Source of the DNA: Mycobacterium sp. M26
Lineage (GTDB): Bacteria > Actinomycetota > Actinomycetes > Mycobacteriales > Mycobacteriaceae
Length of the DNA stretch: 64,000 bases
NCBI RefSeq assembly: GCF_001494595.1
Contig: NZ_LN929908.1
Span: 2,393,716-2,457,715 of the forward strand
Direction of reading: 5' to 3'
How positions within the stretch are numbered: position 1 is the first letter of the stretch; every line of letters begins with the position of its first letter. Shown piece by piece: positions 50,055 through 60,106 of this stretch. The notes beneath the pieces were generated by a model. That model was not told the DNA's origin. It saw nothing but the letters and a program-made list of their open reading frames with translations, and did no database searches. The translations under genes and the position numbers were made by a program.

Positions 50055-51456
50055 CGGCGGTCAGCTGCCGCCGCCTGGGCATGAATTCCAGCGAGAGCAG
50101 CACCACCAGCAGCGGCAGCACCTGGCTGTAGGACAGCAGAACGTAGCGACGATCTGCCAGCGCGTGGAACTTGCGCAGGTAGCGATACAGCGACTCCAGC
50201 GCGATCAGGGCATCGCCGAGGTGGATCGCGGTGTAGAAGAAGCTGCTCAGCGGCCCGCGTTCCTTGTCGTTGAAGATCTCCGGGAACGCCGCAAACGCCA
50301 GCGAAAGACGTTGCGCGCCAGCTTTCTTCATGGCGGCAATCATGTCCACTGACAGCCGTTCGTCGATCCCGTTGGGCGCCCCGCGACGCCGCCACGGGAC
50401 GTCGAGGGTGACGTCGCTGCCGGCACCGGCCAGCGCGTAGCGGTGAAAGCCCTGCACCCGTCCGGTGCTGTCGCGGGCGACGATGAGCAGGATGCCGGGA
50501 TAGCGGCCGGTGAGCGCGCCGTCGAGGATCATCGAGAAGCCGCGCTCGCTGCGCGACCCTTTCGGCGAGGACAGCAGGACATCGGTCAACTCAGCGATCT
50601 GGGCGTCGTCGAGGTCCTGTTCGGCCACGATCTCGGTGGTGATACCGAAGTTGCGGGTGCGCTGCACCGCCTGGCGAAGGTTGCGGAAGCGACGGCCGAC
50701 CATGTCGAAGGCCGGCACGTCGATCACCACGTCGCGGCCGATCGGGACCGGACGCAGCGTCTGTCCGACGATCGCCGGATCAGACCACAGCCCGAGGCGG
50801 CGTTGACTGCATCCGAGCACCACCACCCGCCAGCCGTGCGCATGGCACATCGCTGCGAAGTCGGCCACGAGCTCCTGATAGCGATCCTGCTCCCCGATTG
50901 GATCTCCGCTGACGACGGCGTAGCCGAGCCGGGTGCGGTAGGCGATGGCCGCCGATCCGTCGGCGGTGAAGTGATAACTCTTGTGCGCCAGCATGGCGAA
51001 CGGCGCCACCGGGTCACCGCTGGTCTTGTCCACCAGCGCCCAGACCCGGGGTAGCTCTTCGGGCTGCGGGCGCATCGAGGTCGGCCACATCAGCACCAGC
51101 CCCGAGAATGCGATCAGGACATTGCCCAGCACATCGGAGGCCACGATGTGGGCACCGAAGCCGGCGAGCACGGTCAGCGCCGCCGCACCCGCGTGCGCCG
51201 CGGTCACCGGCCTGCCCAGATAGATCCCCCGAGCGATCAGGGTGACCCCGGCCAGGATCGTCAACGACCAGGCCAGCCGGCCGTCAGCGTGCCAATTCGC
51301 GTGGTGATGGGAACGCGCGACCAGGGTGACCAGCCAGCTCGCGGCGATGAGCAGGGCCAGCGCCCCGAGCCATCGGGCAGCCGGGGAGTCGACATGCACG
51401 ACCACCCGCTCGCGGGCGCGAAGCCGCGGCGCGACGTGCAGCGGCGGCTCTGTCAT
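50026..51456 (-). CDS. DUF2156 membrane protein (lysyltransferase C-domain-like, Rv1619-like)
   Basis: A 476-residue protein with four or five membrane helices in the first 130 residues and a GNAT-like DUF2156 domain in the rest ('YRTRLGYAVVSGDPIGEQDRY', 'RFRNLRQAVQRTRNFG', 'RRRGAPNGIDERLSVDMI'). It is related to the catalytic half of MprF/LysX-type enzymes that modify phosphatidylglycerol with amino acids, but lacks any attached tRNA synthetase. AGGTG precedes the ATG. Position next to tesB and pykA matches Rv1619. Substrate unknown. Confidence 0.85.
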   Translation of the reverse strand: MTEPPLHVAPRLRARERVVVHVDSPAARWLGALALLIAASWLVTLVARSHHHANWHADGRLAWSLTILAGVTLIARGIYLGRPVTAAHAGAAALTVLAGFGAHIVASDVLGNVLIAFSGLVLMWPTSMRPQPEELPRVWALVDKTSGDPVAPFAMLAHKSYHFTADGSAAIAYRTRLGYAVVSGDPIGEQDRYQELVADFAAMCHAHGWRVVVLGCSQRRLGLWSDPAIVGQTLRPVPIGRDVVIDVPAFDMVGRRFRNLRQAVQRTRNFGITTEIVAEQDLDDAQIAELTDVLLSSPKGSRSERGFSMILDGALTGRYPGILLIVARDSTGRVQGFHRYALAGAGSDVTLDVPWRRRGAPNGIDERLSVDMIAAMKKAGAQRLSLAFAAFPEIFNDKERGPLSSFFYTAIHLGDALIALESLYRYLRKFHALADRRYVLLSYSQVLPLLVVLLSLEFMPRRRQLTAAMASASASH

Positions 51457-51512
51457 TGCACCTCCCCCAGGTCAACAACGTCCTTGCGGACAGATAAACA
51501 GTACGCCTGCGG

Positions 51513-52379
51513 TCAGGGATTACCCGGGAAGTGCTTGACGATGCCCTCCTGGACGACGGTAGCCACCACCTGGCCGGCTCGATTGAAGAAGTGGCCGGTA
51601 CCCAATCCGCGGGACTCGGCGGCCACCGGTGATTCCGTCGAATACAGAACCCAGTCGGAGAAGTCGACCTGGCGGTGAAACCACACCGAGTGGTTGATGG
51701 TGACCGCGAAGATCCGGTCCCAGCCCCAGGACAGCCCGTGGGTGGTGATGATCGAGTCGAGCACCGTGGTGTCTGAGGAGTACACCATCGCGGCGGTGTG
51801 CAGGGTCGGGTCGTCGGGCATCGGGCCATCGGCGGTCAGCCACACCCGGTTGTGCGCCAGTTGGCCGCCCTTATCGCGCATCACCCATGCCGGGTCATTG
51901 GTGTAGCGCCACTGGATGGGGCGCAGCGCGGTGACGAAGTGCGGCACGACCTCCTCGTACCCGACCAGAAGCTCGTCGATCGTCGGCAGGGTGGCCGGGT
52001 CGGGCAGTTCGGGCATCGCGGTGTTGTGCTCCAGGCCCGCCCCGCCGGACAGGTAGGACACCAGGGCGGTGGCCAGCAGCTTGCCGTCCTGGATGGCATC
52101 GACCCGCCGGTTGGCGAACCGGCGTTCGTCGCGCAGCCGGGTGACGTGGAATTCGATATCGGCCGCGGGGTCGCCGCCGGCGATGAAGTGCACCGACAAC
52201 GCCGTGGGCGGCAAATCGTGCGCCAGGGTTCGGGTGGCGGCGACGAAGGCCTGGGCCATCAGCTGCCCGCCGAACGTCCGCACCGGATTCTTGCGCGGAT
52301 GCGCGCCGGCGAAGACGTCGTCACCGATCGCGGAGAGATCGAGGATGGCCAGCAGGTCAGCGAGGTCCGCGTTGGCCAC
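51513..52379 (-). CDS. tesB: Acyl-CoA thioesterase II (TesB)
   Basis: A 288-residue double-hotdog thioesterase hydrolysing medium- and long-chain acyl-CoA. Family blocks: 'GQLMAQAFVAATRTL', 'SVHFIAGGDPAADIEFHVTRLRDERRFANRRV', quoted by 'RDERRFANRRV', and the catalytic Asp-Gln-Thr/Ser set near 'MVYSSDTTVLDSII' and 'LGTGHFFNRAGQVVATV'. AAGGAG precedes the GTG, 15 bp after the pykA stop, so it is probably cotranscribed with pykA, as Rv1618-Rv1617. Confidence 0.93.
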   Translation of the reverse strand: MANADLADLLAILDLSAIGDDVFAGAHPRKNPVRTFGGQLMAQAFVAATRTLAHDLPPTALSVHFIAGGDPAADIEFHVTRLRDERRFANRRVDAIQDGKLLATALVSYLSGGAGLEHNTAMPELPDPATLPTIDELLVGYEEVVPHFVTALRPIQWRYTNDPAWVMRDKGGQLAHNRVWLTADGPMPDDPTLHTAAMVYSSDTTVLDSIITTHGLSWGWDRIFAVTINHSVWFHRQVDFSDWVLYSTESPVAAESRGLGTGHFFNRAGQVVATVVQEGIVKHFPGNP

Positions 52380-52394
52380 GTGTCGATATCTCCT

Positions 52395-53813
52395 TTAGTG
52401 GTCGTCCTCCCCGATGCGGTGGACGTGGATCAAGTTCGTCGAGCCTACTGTGCCCGGCGGAGCACCCGCGACGATGACAACCAGATCACCGCGCTTGTAA
52501 CGGCCCAGCTCCAGCAGCGAATGGTCGACCTGCCGGATCATGTCGTCGGTCGCCTTCATGTGCGGAACGATGAAGGTCTCGGTGCCCCAGGTGAGCGCCA
52601 GCTGGCTGCGCACCTCCGGCAGCGCGGTGAACGCCAGCAGCGGCAGCGGGGTGTGCAGCCGGGCAAGCCGGCGCACGGTGTCACCGGACTGGGTGAAGGC
52701 GACCAGCGCCTTGGCGTCCAGGCGCTCGCCGATATCGCGGGCGGCGTAGGAGATCACACCGCGCTTGGTGCGCGGCACGTGGGTCAGCGGCGGTGCCGCC
52801 GTCGAGTTCTCCTCGACCGCGGAGATGATCCGGGCCATCGTGCGCACCGCCTCGAGGGGGAACTTACCCACCGAGGTCTCACCGGACAGCATCACCGCGT
52901 CGGCGCCGTCGAGCACCGCGTTGGCGACGTCGGAGGCTTCGGCGCGGGTCGGCCGGGAGTTCTCGATCATCGACTCGAGCATCTGGGTGGCCACGATCAC
53001 CGGCTTGGCGTTCTCGCGGGCCATCTGAATAGCCCGCTTCTGCACCAGCGGCACCTCTTCGAGGGGCAGTTCGACACCCAGGTCACCGCGGGCCACCATG
53101 ACTGCGTCGAACGCGAGCACGATCGCCTCGAGGTTGTCGATGGCCTCGGGCTTCTCCAGTTTCGCGATCACCGGCACCCGGCGGCCCACCCGGTCCATCA
53201 CCTCATGCACCAGTTCGGCATCCGAGGGCGACCGGACGAACGACAGCGCCACCAGGTCCACCCCGAGCCGCAGCGCGAACTCCAGGTCTTCGATGTCCTT
53301 CTCGGACAGGGCGGGCACCGAGACGTTCATGCCGGGCAGCGATAGACCCTTGTTGTTGCTGACCGGGCCGCCCTCGGTGACGGTGCACACCACGTCATCG
53401 CCGTCGATGTGCTCGACGACCAGGGCCACCTTGCCGTCGTCGACCAGCAGCCGGTCACCGGGCTGGGCGTCCTTGGACAGCTGCTTGTAGGTGGTCGACA
53501 CCCGGTCATGGGTGCCTTCACAGTCCTCGACGGTGATGCGGACGGTTTCACCGTTGGCCCAGTAGGTCGGGCCGTCGACGAACCGGCCGAGCCGGATCTT
53601 CGGTCCCTGCAGGTCGGCCAGGATGCCGACCGCCCGGCCAGTGGCATTGGATGCCTTGCGTACCCGGTTGTAGGCCGCTTCGTGGTCGGCGTAGTCGCCG
53701 TGGCTGAAGTTCAGGCGGGCGACATCCATGCCCACCTCGACGAGCGCCTTGACCGATTCGTCGGTGCTGGTGGCCGGGCCGAGGGTACAGACAATCTTGC
53801 CGCGTCTAGTCAC
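52395..53813 (-). CDS. pykA: Pyruvate kinase
   Basis: A 472-residue glycolytic enzyme making ATP and pyruvate from phosphoenolpyruvate. Start 'MTRRGKIVCTLGPAT' from GTG, 'VARLNFSHGDY', the family signature 'VIAKLEKPEAI' with the catalytic Lys and Glu, 'MVARGDLGVELP', and C-domain 'AFTQSGDTVRRLA'. Length and sequence match Rv1617 from end to end. The C-terminal domain has the allosteric site region. The 68-bp gap from gltD contains the probable promoter. Confidence 0.97.
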   Translation of the reverse strand: MTRRGKIVCTLGPATSTDESVKALVEVGMDVARLNFSHGDYADHEAAYNRVRKASNATGRAVGILADLQGPKIRLGRFVDGPTYWANGETVRITVEDCEGTHDRVSTTYKQLSKDAQPGDRLLVDDGKVALVVEHIDGDDVVCTVTEGGPVSNNKGLSLPGMNVSVPALSEKDIEDLEFALRLGVDLVALSFVRSPSDAELVHEVMDRVGRRVPVIAKLEKPEAIDNLEAIVLAFDAVMVARGDLGVELPLEEVPLVQKRAIQMARENAKPVIVATQMLESMIENSRPTRAEASDVANAVLDGADAVMLSGETSVGKFPLEAVRTMARIISAVEENSTAAPPLTHVPRTKRGVISYAARDIGERLDAKALVAFTQSGDTVRRLARLHTPLPLLAFTALPEVRSQLALTWGTETFIVPHMKATDDMIRQVDHSLLELGRYKRGDLVVIVAGAPPGTVGSTNLIHVHRIGEDDH

Positions 53814-53881
53814 GGCGCCTCAGCATAGTCGCGGTTCATGGGCATCTCGACCGATACAGATCGGGGTGGCTGCTTGTTCAC

Positions 53882-55381
53882 TCAGACGACCGCCAACGGC
53901 AACTGATTGGGCCGCACCGGTTCGGGCAGGTCCGACTCCCCCATCAGGTAGGTGTCCACGGCATGCGCGGCGGCCCGGCCCTCGGCGATCGCCCACACCA
54001 CCAGCGATGCGCCGCGGTGCGCGTCGCCGCAGACGAAGACGCCGGGAGCCGAAGTCTGCCAATCGGATCCGCAGGAGATGGACCCGCGCTTGCTCAACTC
54101 GATGTCCAGATCGTCGAGTAGCGGCATGTGCTCGACACCTTCGAAACCGATAGCCAAAAGCGCCAGATCACAGGGGATTTGGAAGGGCTGGCCGATCGGG
54201 GAGATGATCCGCCGACCGTCCACCCGCTCCACCTTCACCTCGGCGATCTCCATGGCCCGCACGTGGCCCTCCTCGTCACCGACGAAGCGCTGGACCGCCA
54301 CCTGGTAGTGCACGGTGCCGCCTTCGGCGTGCGCCGGTGAGGTGCGCAACACCAGCGGCCAGGTGGGCCACGGTGAGCGGGCGTCATCGCGGACGTCGGG
54401 TGGCTGCGGGTTGTAGTCCAGCTGCGTGACCGACACCGCACCTTGGCGATGGGCCGTGCCCAGGCAGTCCGCGCCGGTGTCGCCGCCGCCGATGATCACC
54501 ACATGCTTGCCCTTGGCGGTGATCTTCGACGGGCCGTCGCCTTCGCACTCCCGGTTGGCGGGCACCAGATGTTCCATCGCCAGGTGGACTCCGCGCAGCT
54601 GACGTCCCTCGACGGTGTTGTCACGCCCGCGCAGTGCGCCAACGGCCAGCACGACGGCATCGAACCGGTGCCGGAGCTCCTCCACGGAGACGTCGACGCC
54701 GACTTCGCAGTCGGTGACGAAACGTGTTCCCTCCGCGCGCATCTGGGAGAGTCGCTGGTTGAGCGTGGCCTTCTCGAGCTTGTATTCGGGGATGCCGTAC
54801 CGCAGCAGACCGCCGAGCCGGTCGTCCCGCTCGTAGACCGTGACGTGATGGCCGGCCCGGGTCAACTGCTGGGCCGCGGCCAGACCCGCCGGTCCGGAGC
54901 CGACGACGGCGACGTTCTTGCCGGTGCCGATGGCGGCCGGCTGGGCTTCGACCAGACCCAGGCGCCAGGCGTTGTCGACGATGGTGTTCTCGATGCGCTT
55001 GATCGTGACGCTGCCACCGGTCTGGTCCTCGGCGATCGAGAGAACACAAGCCGCCTCACACGGTGCCGGGCACAGCCTGCCGGTGAACTCGGGGAAATTG
55101 TTGGTGGCGTGCAGACGCTCACTGGCGGCATCCCAGCGGCCGCGGCGCACCAGGTCGTTCCATTCCGGGATCAGGTTGCCCAGCGGGCAGCCCGCAGTAC
55201 CGGAGTGGCAGAACGGAATCCCGCAGTCCATGCAGCGGCGAGCCTGCTGAGCCACCTCGGCAGCCCGCTGCTGTGGGTCCTGGGCGTCGTACACCTCATT
55301 CCAGTCGCCGACACGTTCGTCAACGGGCCGCTTGGCGGCCTCGATCTTGGGAACCCTCAGAAATCCGGTCGGATCAGCCAC
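53882..55381 (-). CDS. gltD: Glutamate synthase small subunit
   Basis: A 499-residue FAD/iron-sulfur protein that passes electrons from NADPH to GltB. Cys clusters for two [4Fe-4S] centres are at 'RRCMDCGIPFCHSGTAGCP' and 'CPAPCEAACVL'; the FAD site is 'VAVVGSGPAGLAAAQQL' and the NADPH site 'VVIIGGGDTGADCLG'. The GTG at 55381 overlaps the end of gltB by 8 bp, so the two subunits are co-translated. A longer open frame upstream lies in gltB. Confidence 0.96.
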   Translation of the reverse strand: MADPTGFLRVPKIEAAKRPVDERVGDWNEVYDAQDPQQRAAEVAQQARRCMDCGIPFCHSGTAGCPLGNLIPEWNDLVRRGRWDAASERLHATNNFPEFTGRLCPAPCEAACVLSIAEDQTGGSVTIKRIENTIVDNAWRLGLVEAQPAAIGTGKNVAVVGSGPAGLAAAQQLTRAGHHVTVYERDDRLGGLLRYGIPEYKLEKATLNQRLSQMRAEGTRFVTDCEVGVDVSVEELRHRFDAVVLAVGALRGRDNTVEGRQLRGVHLAMEHLVPANRECEGDGPSKITAKGKHVVIIGGGDTGADCLGTAHRQGAVSVTQLDYNPQPPDVRDDARSPWPTWPLVLRTSPAHAEGGTVHYQVAVQRFVGDEEGHVRAMEIAEVKVERVDGRRIISPIGQPFQIPCDLALLAIGFEGVEHMPLLDDLDIELSKRGSISCGSDWQTSAPGVFVCGDAHRGASLVVWAIAEGRAAAHAVDTYLMGESDLPEPVRPNQLPLAVV

Positions 55382-58300
55382 GGGTCGCCTCCATGATCGC
55401 GGTGTCCACGTCACGTCCTTCCGCCTTGGCCATCCGGGTGGCCTCCAGCACCTTCTGGTAGTCCGTCGGCATGATCTTGGTGAATTGCGAACTGCGCCTT
55501 GGCCAGTCCGACAGCACGGAACGGGCCAGCGTGCTCCCGGTGTAGCGGGCGTGCTTGGTCACCGCATCGTGCAGCCACACCAGGTCGTCGGGTTCGGGCC
55601 GCTGCAACTCGACCATCGCGGTGTTCACCTTCGCCGGGTCCAGACCCAGCACGTAGGCGATACCACCGGACATCCCGGCAGCGAAGTTGCGTCCGGTGCG
55701 GCCCAGCACCACGACCCGGCCGCCGGTCATGTACTCGCAGGCATGATCACCCACGCCCTCGGTCACGGCCAGCGCACCGGAGTTGCGGGCGGCGAAGCGT
55801 TCCCCCACCCGGCCGCGCAGGAACACCTCGCCGGAGGTCGCACCGTAGAGCAGGGTGTTGCCGGCGATGACGTTGTCCTCGGGCAGGAACAGCACATCGT
55901 CGGGCGGGCGCACGATCACCCGGCCGCCGGACAGTCCCTTGCCGACATAGTCGTTGGCGTCACCGATGAGTTCGAGCGTGATACCCGGCGGCAGGAACGC
56001 ACCGATCGACTGGCCGGCCGAGCCGGTGAGGGTGACGTGGATGGTGTCGTCGGGCAGGCCCTGGGCGCCGTAGCGCCGGGTCACCTCGGAGCCCAACAGT
56101 GTTCCCACGGTGCGGTTGACGTTGCGCACCGGCAGCTCCAGGCGCACCGGATAGGCGTCCTCGAGGGCACCTTCGGCCAGCGCGATCAGGGTGCGGTCCA
56201 GCGCTTGATCGAGGCCGTGATCCTGGTCGCGGACCCGGCGGCGCCCGGCGATCGGCTCGCCGTCGGCGCCGGTGGGGACGGCGAAGATCGGGCTAAGGTC
56301 CAGGCCCTGGCTCTTCCAGTGCGCGAGCGCTTCGTCGGTGTCGAGCACCTCGGCATGCCCGACCGCCTCGTCGATGCTGCGGAAGCCCAACTCGGCCAGC
56401 ATCTTCCGGACGTCCTCGGCGATGAAGCGGAAGAAGTTCTCGACGAACTCCGGCTTGCCGTTGAACCGCTCGCGCAGTTCGGGGTTCTGGGTGGCCACGC
56501 CGACCGGGCAGGTGTCGAGGTGACAGACCCGCATCATGATGCAGCCGGCCACCACCAGCGGTGCGGTGGAGAAGCCGAACTCCTCGGCACCGAGCAGGGC
56601 CGCGATCATCACATCGCGGGCAGTCCGCAGGCCACCGTCGCACTGCACGGTGATGCGATCACGAAGTCCGTTGAGCAGCAAGGTCTGCTGGGTGTCGGCC
56701 AGGCCGATCTCCCAAGGCGCACCGGCATGCTTGAGGCTGGTGAGCGGGGCTGCACCGGTGCCACCGTCATGCCCGGAGATCAGCACCACGTCGGCATGCG
56801 CCTTGGACACCCCCGCCGCGACGGTGCCGACACCGACGGAGCTGACCAGCTTCACGTGGATGCGGGCCTGGGAGTTGGCGTTCTTCAGATCGTGGATCAG
56901 CTGCGCGAGATCCTCGATGGAGTAGATGTCGTGGTGCGGCGGCGGGGAGATGAGCCCGACGCCCGGGGTGGAGTGCCGGGTCTTGGCGATGCTCGGGTAC
57001 ACCTTGAACCCGGGCAGCTGACCGCCCTCCCCTGGCTTGGCACCCTGGGCCATCTTGATCTGGATGTCGGTGGCATTGACGAGGTAGTCGCTGGTGACAC
57101 CGAATCGTCCGGAGGCCACCTGTTTCACGGCGCTGCGCCGGCGCGGATCGTAGAGCCGGTCGACATCCTCGCCACCCTCGCCACTGTTGGAGCGGCCACC
57201 GAGGTTGTTCATGGCGATCGCCATGGTCTCGTGGGCTTCCTTGGAGATCGAGCCGTAGCTCATGGCGCCGGTGTTGAACCGGGCACAGATGGAGTCGACG
57301 GATTCCACCTCGTGTAGCGGGACCGGGGTGCGCAGGTCGGCCTTGAAGGTGAACAGACCGCGCAGTGTGCCGCCCTCGCGGGAGAGCCGGTTGACCTCCT
57401 CGGAGTACTTCGCGAACACCTCGTGGCGTCCGGTACGGGTCGAATGCTGCAGCAGGAAAACGGTTTCCGGGGTGAACAGGTGCAGTTCGCCCTCGCGGCG
57501 GAACTGGTATTCGCCGCCGACCTCGAGGCGACGGTGCACCCGCTCGGTCGGGTTCTCCGGGTAGGCCCGGCGGTGACGCAGCTTGACCTCCTCGGCGAGC
57601 ACGTCCAGGCCGACGCCGCCGATCTGGCTGACCGTACCGGTCAGGTACTCGTCGACGACCTCCTTGCTCAGGCCGATGGCCTCGAAAGCCTGTGCGCCGG
57701 TGTAGGACCCAACGGTGGAGATGCCCATCTTGCTCATCACCTTCATGACGCCCTTGCCGAGCGCCTTGAGGTAGTTGCGCACCGCGGTGTGGGCCTCGAT
57801 GCCGGTGAGCTCGCCTTCGCGGATCAGGTCCTCGATTGACTCGAAGGCCAGGTACGGGTTGACCGCCGCGGCGCCGTAACCGATCAGCAGGGCGATGTGG
57901 TGCACCTCGCGGGCGTCACCGCTCTCCACGACCAGCGCCACCGTGGTGCGCTTCTTGGTGCGCACCAGGTGGTGGTGGACGGCCGAGACCGCCAGCAGCG
58001 ACGGGATCGGGGCCCGGGTGTGGTCGGAGTCGCGATCGGAGATCACCAGGGTGCGGGCACCCTTGGCGATGGCCTCGGTGGCCCGGTGGCGCAGGTCCTC
58101 GATAGCCTCGGCCAGACCTTCACCACCGCGTTCGACGTCGTAAAGCGCCCGCAGCACAGCCGTTTTCAGGCCGGGGTGCTCACCGTCGTCGTTGATGTGG
58201 ACGATCCGGCTGAGTTCGTCGTTGTCGAGCACCGGCCAGTGCAGCAGGATCTGGCGGCACGACGCGGCGGTCGGGTCGAGCAGGTTCTGTTCGGGCCCCA

Positions 58301-59930
58301 TGACGCGGGCCATCGAGGTGACGATCTCCTCGCGGATGGCGTCCAGGGGCGGGTTGGTGACCTGGGCGAACAGTTCGACGAAGTAGTCGTAGATCAGCTT
58401 GGAGCGCTGCGAGAGCACCGCGGGCGGGGTGTCGGTGCCCATCGAGCCCAGCGGCTCCTGCCCTGAGGCGGCCATCGGGGTGAGCAGGATCCGAAGGTCT
58501 TCTTCGGTGTAGCCGAAGGCGATCTGGCGACGCACCACCGATTCGTGATTGGGCTGAACCCGGCAACGGGCCGGCAGGGTCTTCAGGTCGAGCAGACCGG
58601 CGTGCAGCCACTCCGCATACGGTTCGGCGGCGGCGAGTTCGCCCTTGATCTCGTCGTCGGAGACGATTCGTCCGGCGGCGGTATCGATGAGGAACATCTT
58701 GCCCGGCTCCAGTCGGCCCTTGGCCACCACTTCGCCCGACGGGATGTCCAGCACGCCGCTCTCACTGGCCAGGATCACCCGGTCGTCGATGGTGCGCCAC
58801 CAGCGGCCGGGCCGTAAACCGTTGCGGTCCAGGACAGCTCCGACCACGGTGCCGTCGGTGAACGTCACGCAGGCCGGACCGTCCCACGGCTCCATGAGCG
58901 AGGCGTGGTACTGGCAGAACGCCCGGCGGGCCGGATCCATGGTGGTGTTGTTCTCCCAGGCCTCCGGGATCATCATCATCACTGCGTGCGGCAGGCTGCG
59001 GCCACCGAGGTGCAGCAGTTCGAGCACCTGGTCGAAGGATGCCGAGTCGGAGGCCTCCGGGGTACAGATCGGCGAGAGCCGGGCCAGATCGCCCTTGATC
59101 GTGGAGCTGGCCAGCATGGCCTCACGGGCGTGCATGCGGTTGCGGTTGCCGCGCACGGTGTTGATCTCACCGTTGTGCGCGACGAAGCGGAACGGGTGGG
59201 CCAGCGGCCAGGACGGGAAGGTGTTGGTGGAGAAGCGGCTGTGCACGATGGCGATGGCGCTGGCGCAGCGTTCGTCGCGCAGGTCCGGGAAGTACTTGGG
59301 CAGCTGCATCGTGGTGAGCATGCCCTTGTAGGCCATGGTGCGACTGGACAGCGACGGGAAGTAGACGTCCTGCTGCTCGGCGCGCTTGCGGGCGGGGTAG
59401 ACGAGACGGTCCAGGTCGATCCCGCCGGGGCGGGAGCCGTTGCGCTCGGGGGCGGCGACGAACAGCATCGCCATGTAGGGCATACAACCGAGTGCGGTCG
59501 CACCGACCTCGGCGCCGTCGGGGTCGACCGGGACGGCGCGCCAGCCCAGGACCTCCAGGCCCTCGTCACGCACGATGTCCTCGACCCGCGCGGTGGCGGC
59601 CTGCCGGGCGTCAAGACTTTGCGGAAGGAAGCAGATTCCGGCGGCGAACGTGTTGGTGCCGTCCGCGGCAGGCTCAGGAAGTGCGAAGGCCACGACGTCA
59701 CGCAGCAGTTCGGTCGGCAGTTGCAGCAGGATGCCGGCACCGTCGCCGCTGTTGGGCTCGGCTCCGGCGGCACCGCGGTGTTCGAGGTGTTCGAGCGCGA
59801 CCAGGCCGTCGTGGACGATCGCGTGGGAGCGTCGGCCCTGGATGTCGGCGACCATCGCAACACCGCACGAGTCAGCCTCGTGCTGTGGGTCGTAGAGCCC
59901 CTGGGCTTCCGGAAGTGCCGAATACAGCAT
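55374..59930 (-). CDS. gltB: Glutamate synthase large subunit
   Basis: A 1518-residue enzyme converting glutamine plus 2-oxoglutarate to two glutamates. After a 21-residue propeptide, Cys22 of 'EADSCGVAMVAD' becomes the N-terminal nucleophile of the glutaminase domain. Central and FMN domains follow ('HDGGTGAAPLTSLKHAG' and the [3Fe-4S] Cys in 'CIMMRVCHLDTCPVG'), then a C-terminal beta-helix. GAGGAG lies 7 bases before the ATG at 59930; the extra upstream frame is not conserved. In M. tuberculosis gltBD lie far from pykA; here they lie next to it. Confidence 0.96.
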   Translation of the reverse strand: MLYSALPEAQGLYDPQHEADSCGVAMVADIQGRRSHAIVHDGLVALEHLEHRGAAGAEPNSGDGAGILLQLPTELLRDVVAFALPEPAADGTNTFAAGICFLPQSLDARQAATARVEDIVRDEGLEVLGWRAVPVDPDGAEVGATALGCMPYMAMLFVAAPERNGSRPGGIDLDRLVYPARKRAEQQDVYFPSLSSRTMAYKGMLTTMQLPKYFPDLRDERCASAIAIVHSRFSTNTFPSWPLAHPFRFVAHNGEINTVRGNRNRMHAREAMLASSTIKGDLARLSPICTPEASDSASFDQVLELLHLGGRSLPHAVMMMIPEAWENNTTMDPARRAFCQYHASLMEPWDGPACVTFTDGTVVGAVLDRNGLRPGRWWRTIDDRVILASESGVLDIPSGEVVAKGRLEPGKMFLIDTAAGRIVSDDEIKGELAAAEPYAEWLHAGLLDLKTLPARCRVQPNHESVVRRQIAFGYTEEDLRILLTPMAASGQEPLGSMGTDTPPAVLSQRSKLIYDYFVELFAQVTNPPLDAIREEIVTSMARVMGPEQNLLDPTAASCRQILLHWPVLDNDELSRIVHINDDGEHPGLKTAVLRALYDVERGGEGLAEAIEDLRHRATEAIAKGARTLVISDRDSDHTRAPIPSLLAVSAVHHHLVRTKKRTTVALVVESGDAREVHHIALLIGYGAAAVNPYLAFESIEDLIREGELTGIEAHTAVRNYLKALGKGVMKVMSKMGISTVGSYTGAQAFEAIGLSKEVVDEYLTGTVSQIGGVGLDVLAEEVKLRHRRAYPENPTERVHRRLEVGGEYQFRREGELHLFTPETVFLLQHSTRTGRHEVFAKYSEEVNRLSREGGTLRGLFTFKADLRTPVPLHEVESVDSICARFNTGAMSYGSISKEAHETMAIAMNNLGGRSNSGEGGEDVDRLYDPRRRSAVKQVASGRFGVTSDYLVNATDIQIKMAQGAKPGEGGQLPGFKVYPSIAKTRHSTPGVGLISPPPHHDIYSIEDLAQLIHDLKNANSQARIHVKLVSSVGVGTVAAGVSKAHADVVLISGHDGGTGAAPLTSLKHAGAPWEIGLADTQQTLLLNGLRDRITVQCDGGLRTARDVMIAALLGAEEFGFSTAPLVVAGCIMMRVCHLDTCPVGVATQNPELRERFNGKPEFVENFFRFIAEDVRKMLAELGFRSIDEAVGHAEVLDTDEALAHWKSQGLDLSPIFAVPTGADGEPIAGRRRVRDQDHGLDQALDRTLIALAEGALEDAYPVRLELPVRNVNRTVGTLLGSEVTRRYGAQGLPDDTIHVTLTGSAGQSIGAFLPPGITLELIGDANDYVGKGLSGGRVIVRPPDDVLFLPEDNVIAGNTLLYGATSGEVFLRGRVGERFAARNSGALAVTEGVGDHACEYMTGGRVVVLGRTGRNFAAGMSGGIAYVLGLDPAKVNTAMVELQRPEPDDLVWLHDAVTKHARYTGSTLARSVLSDWPRRSSQFTKIMPTDYQKVLEATRMAKAEGRDVDTAIMEATRG

Positions 59931-60106
59931 CTTCACGCTCCTCCGCGGTCGATCATGCGGGTCGTGAAAGCTGTTGCGCCTCAATAGCACTGGGACTTTC
60001 GGCCGTACCGCAGTCTGACGTGTGACGTCCGGGACTGCGCCGGCCCGATGAATCGGCACGGCGAAGAGCCGTACCGACCTCCGAGTGTATCAGCGCGGGG
60101 CGGCGC

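Noticed and set aside
55332..57317. 661-codon plus-strand open frame
   Set aside because: Antisense to gltB and gltD, no domain signatures; polA and cobN also throw long antisense frames.
59931..60106. GlnR box upstream of gltB
   Set aside because: AC-n9-AC spacing required by the GlnR consensus was not found on inspection; only a loose GGTAC and GTCAC occur.
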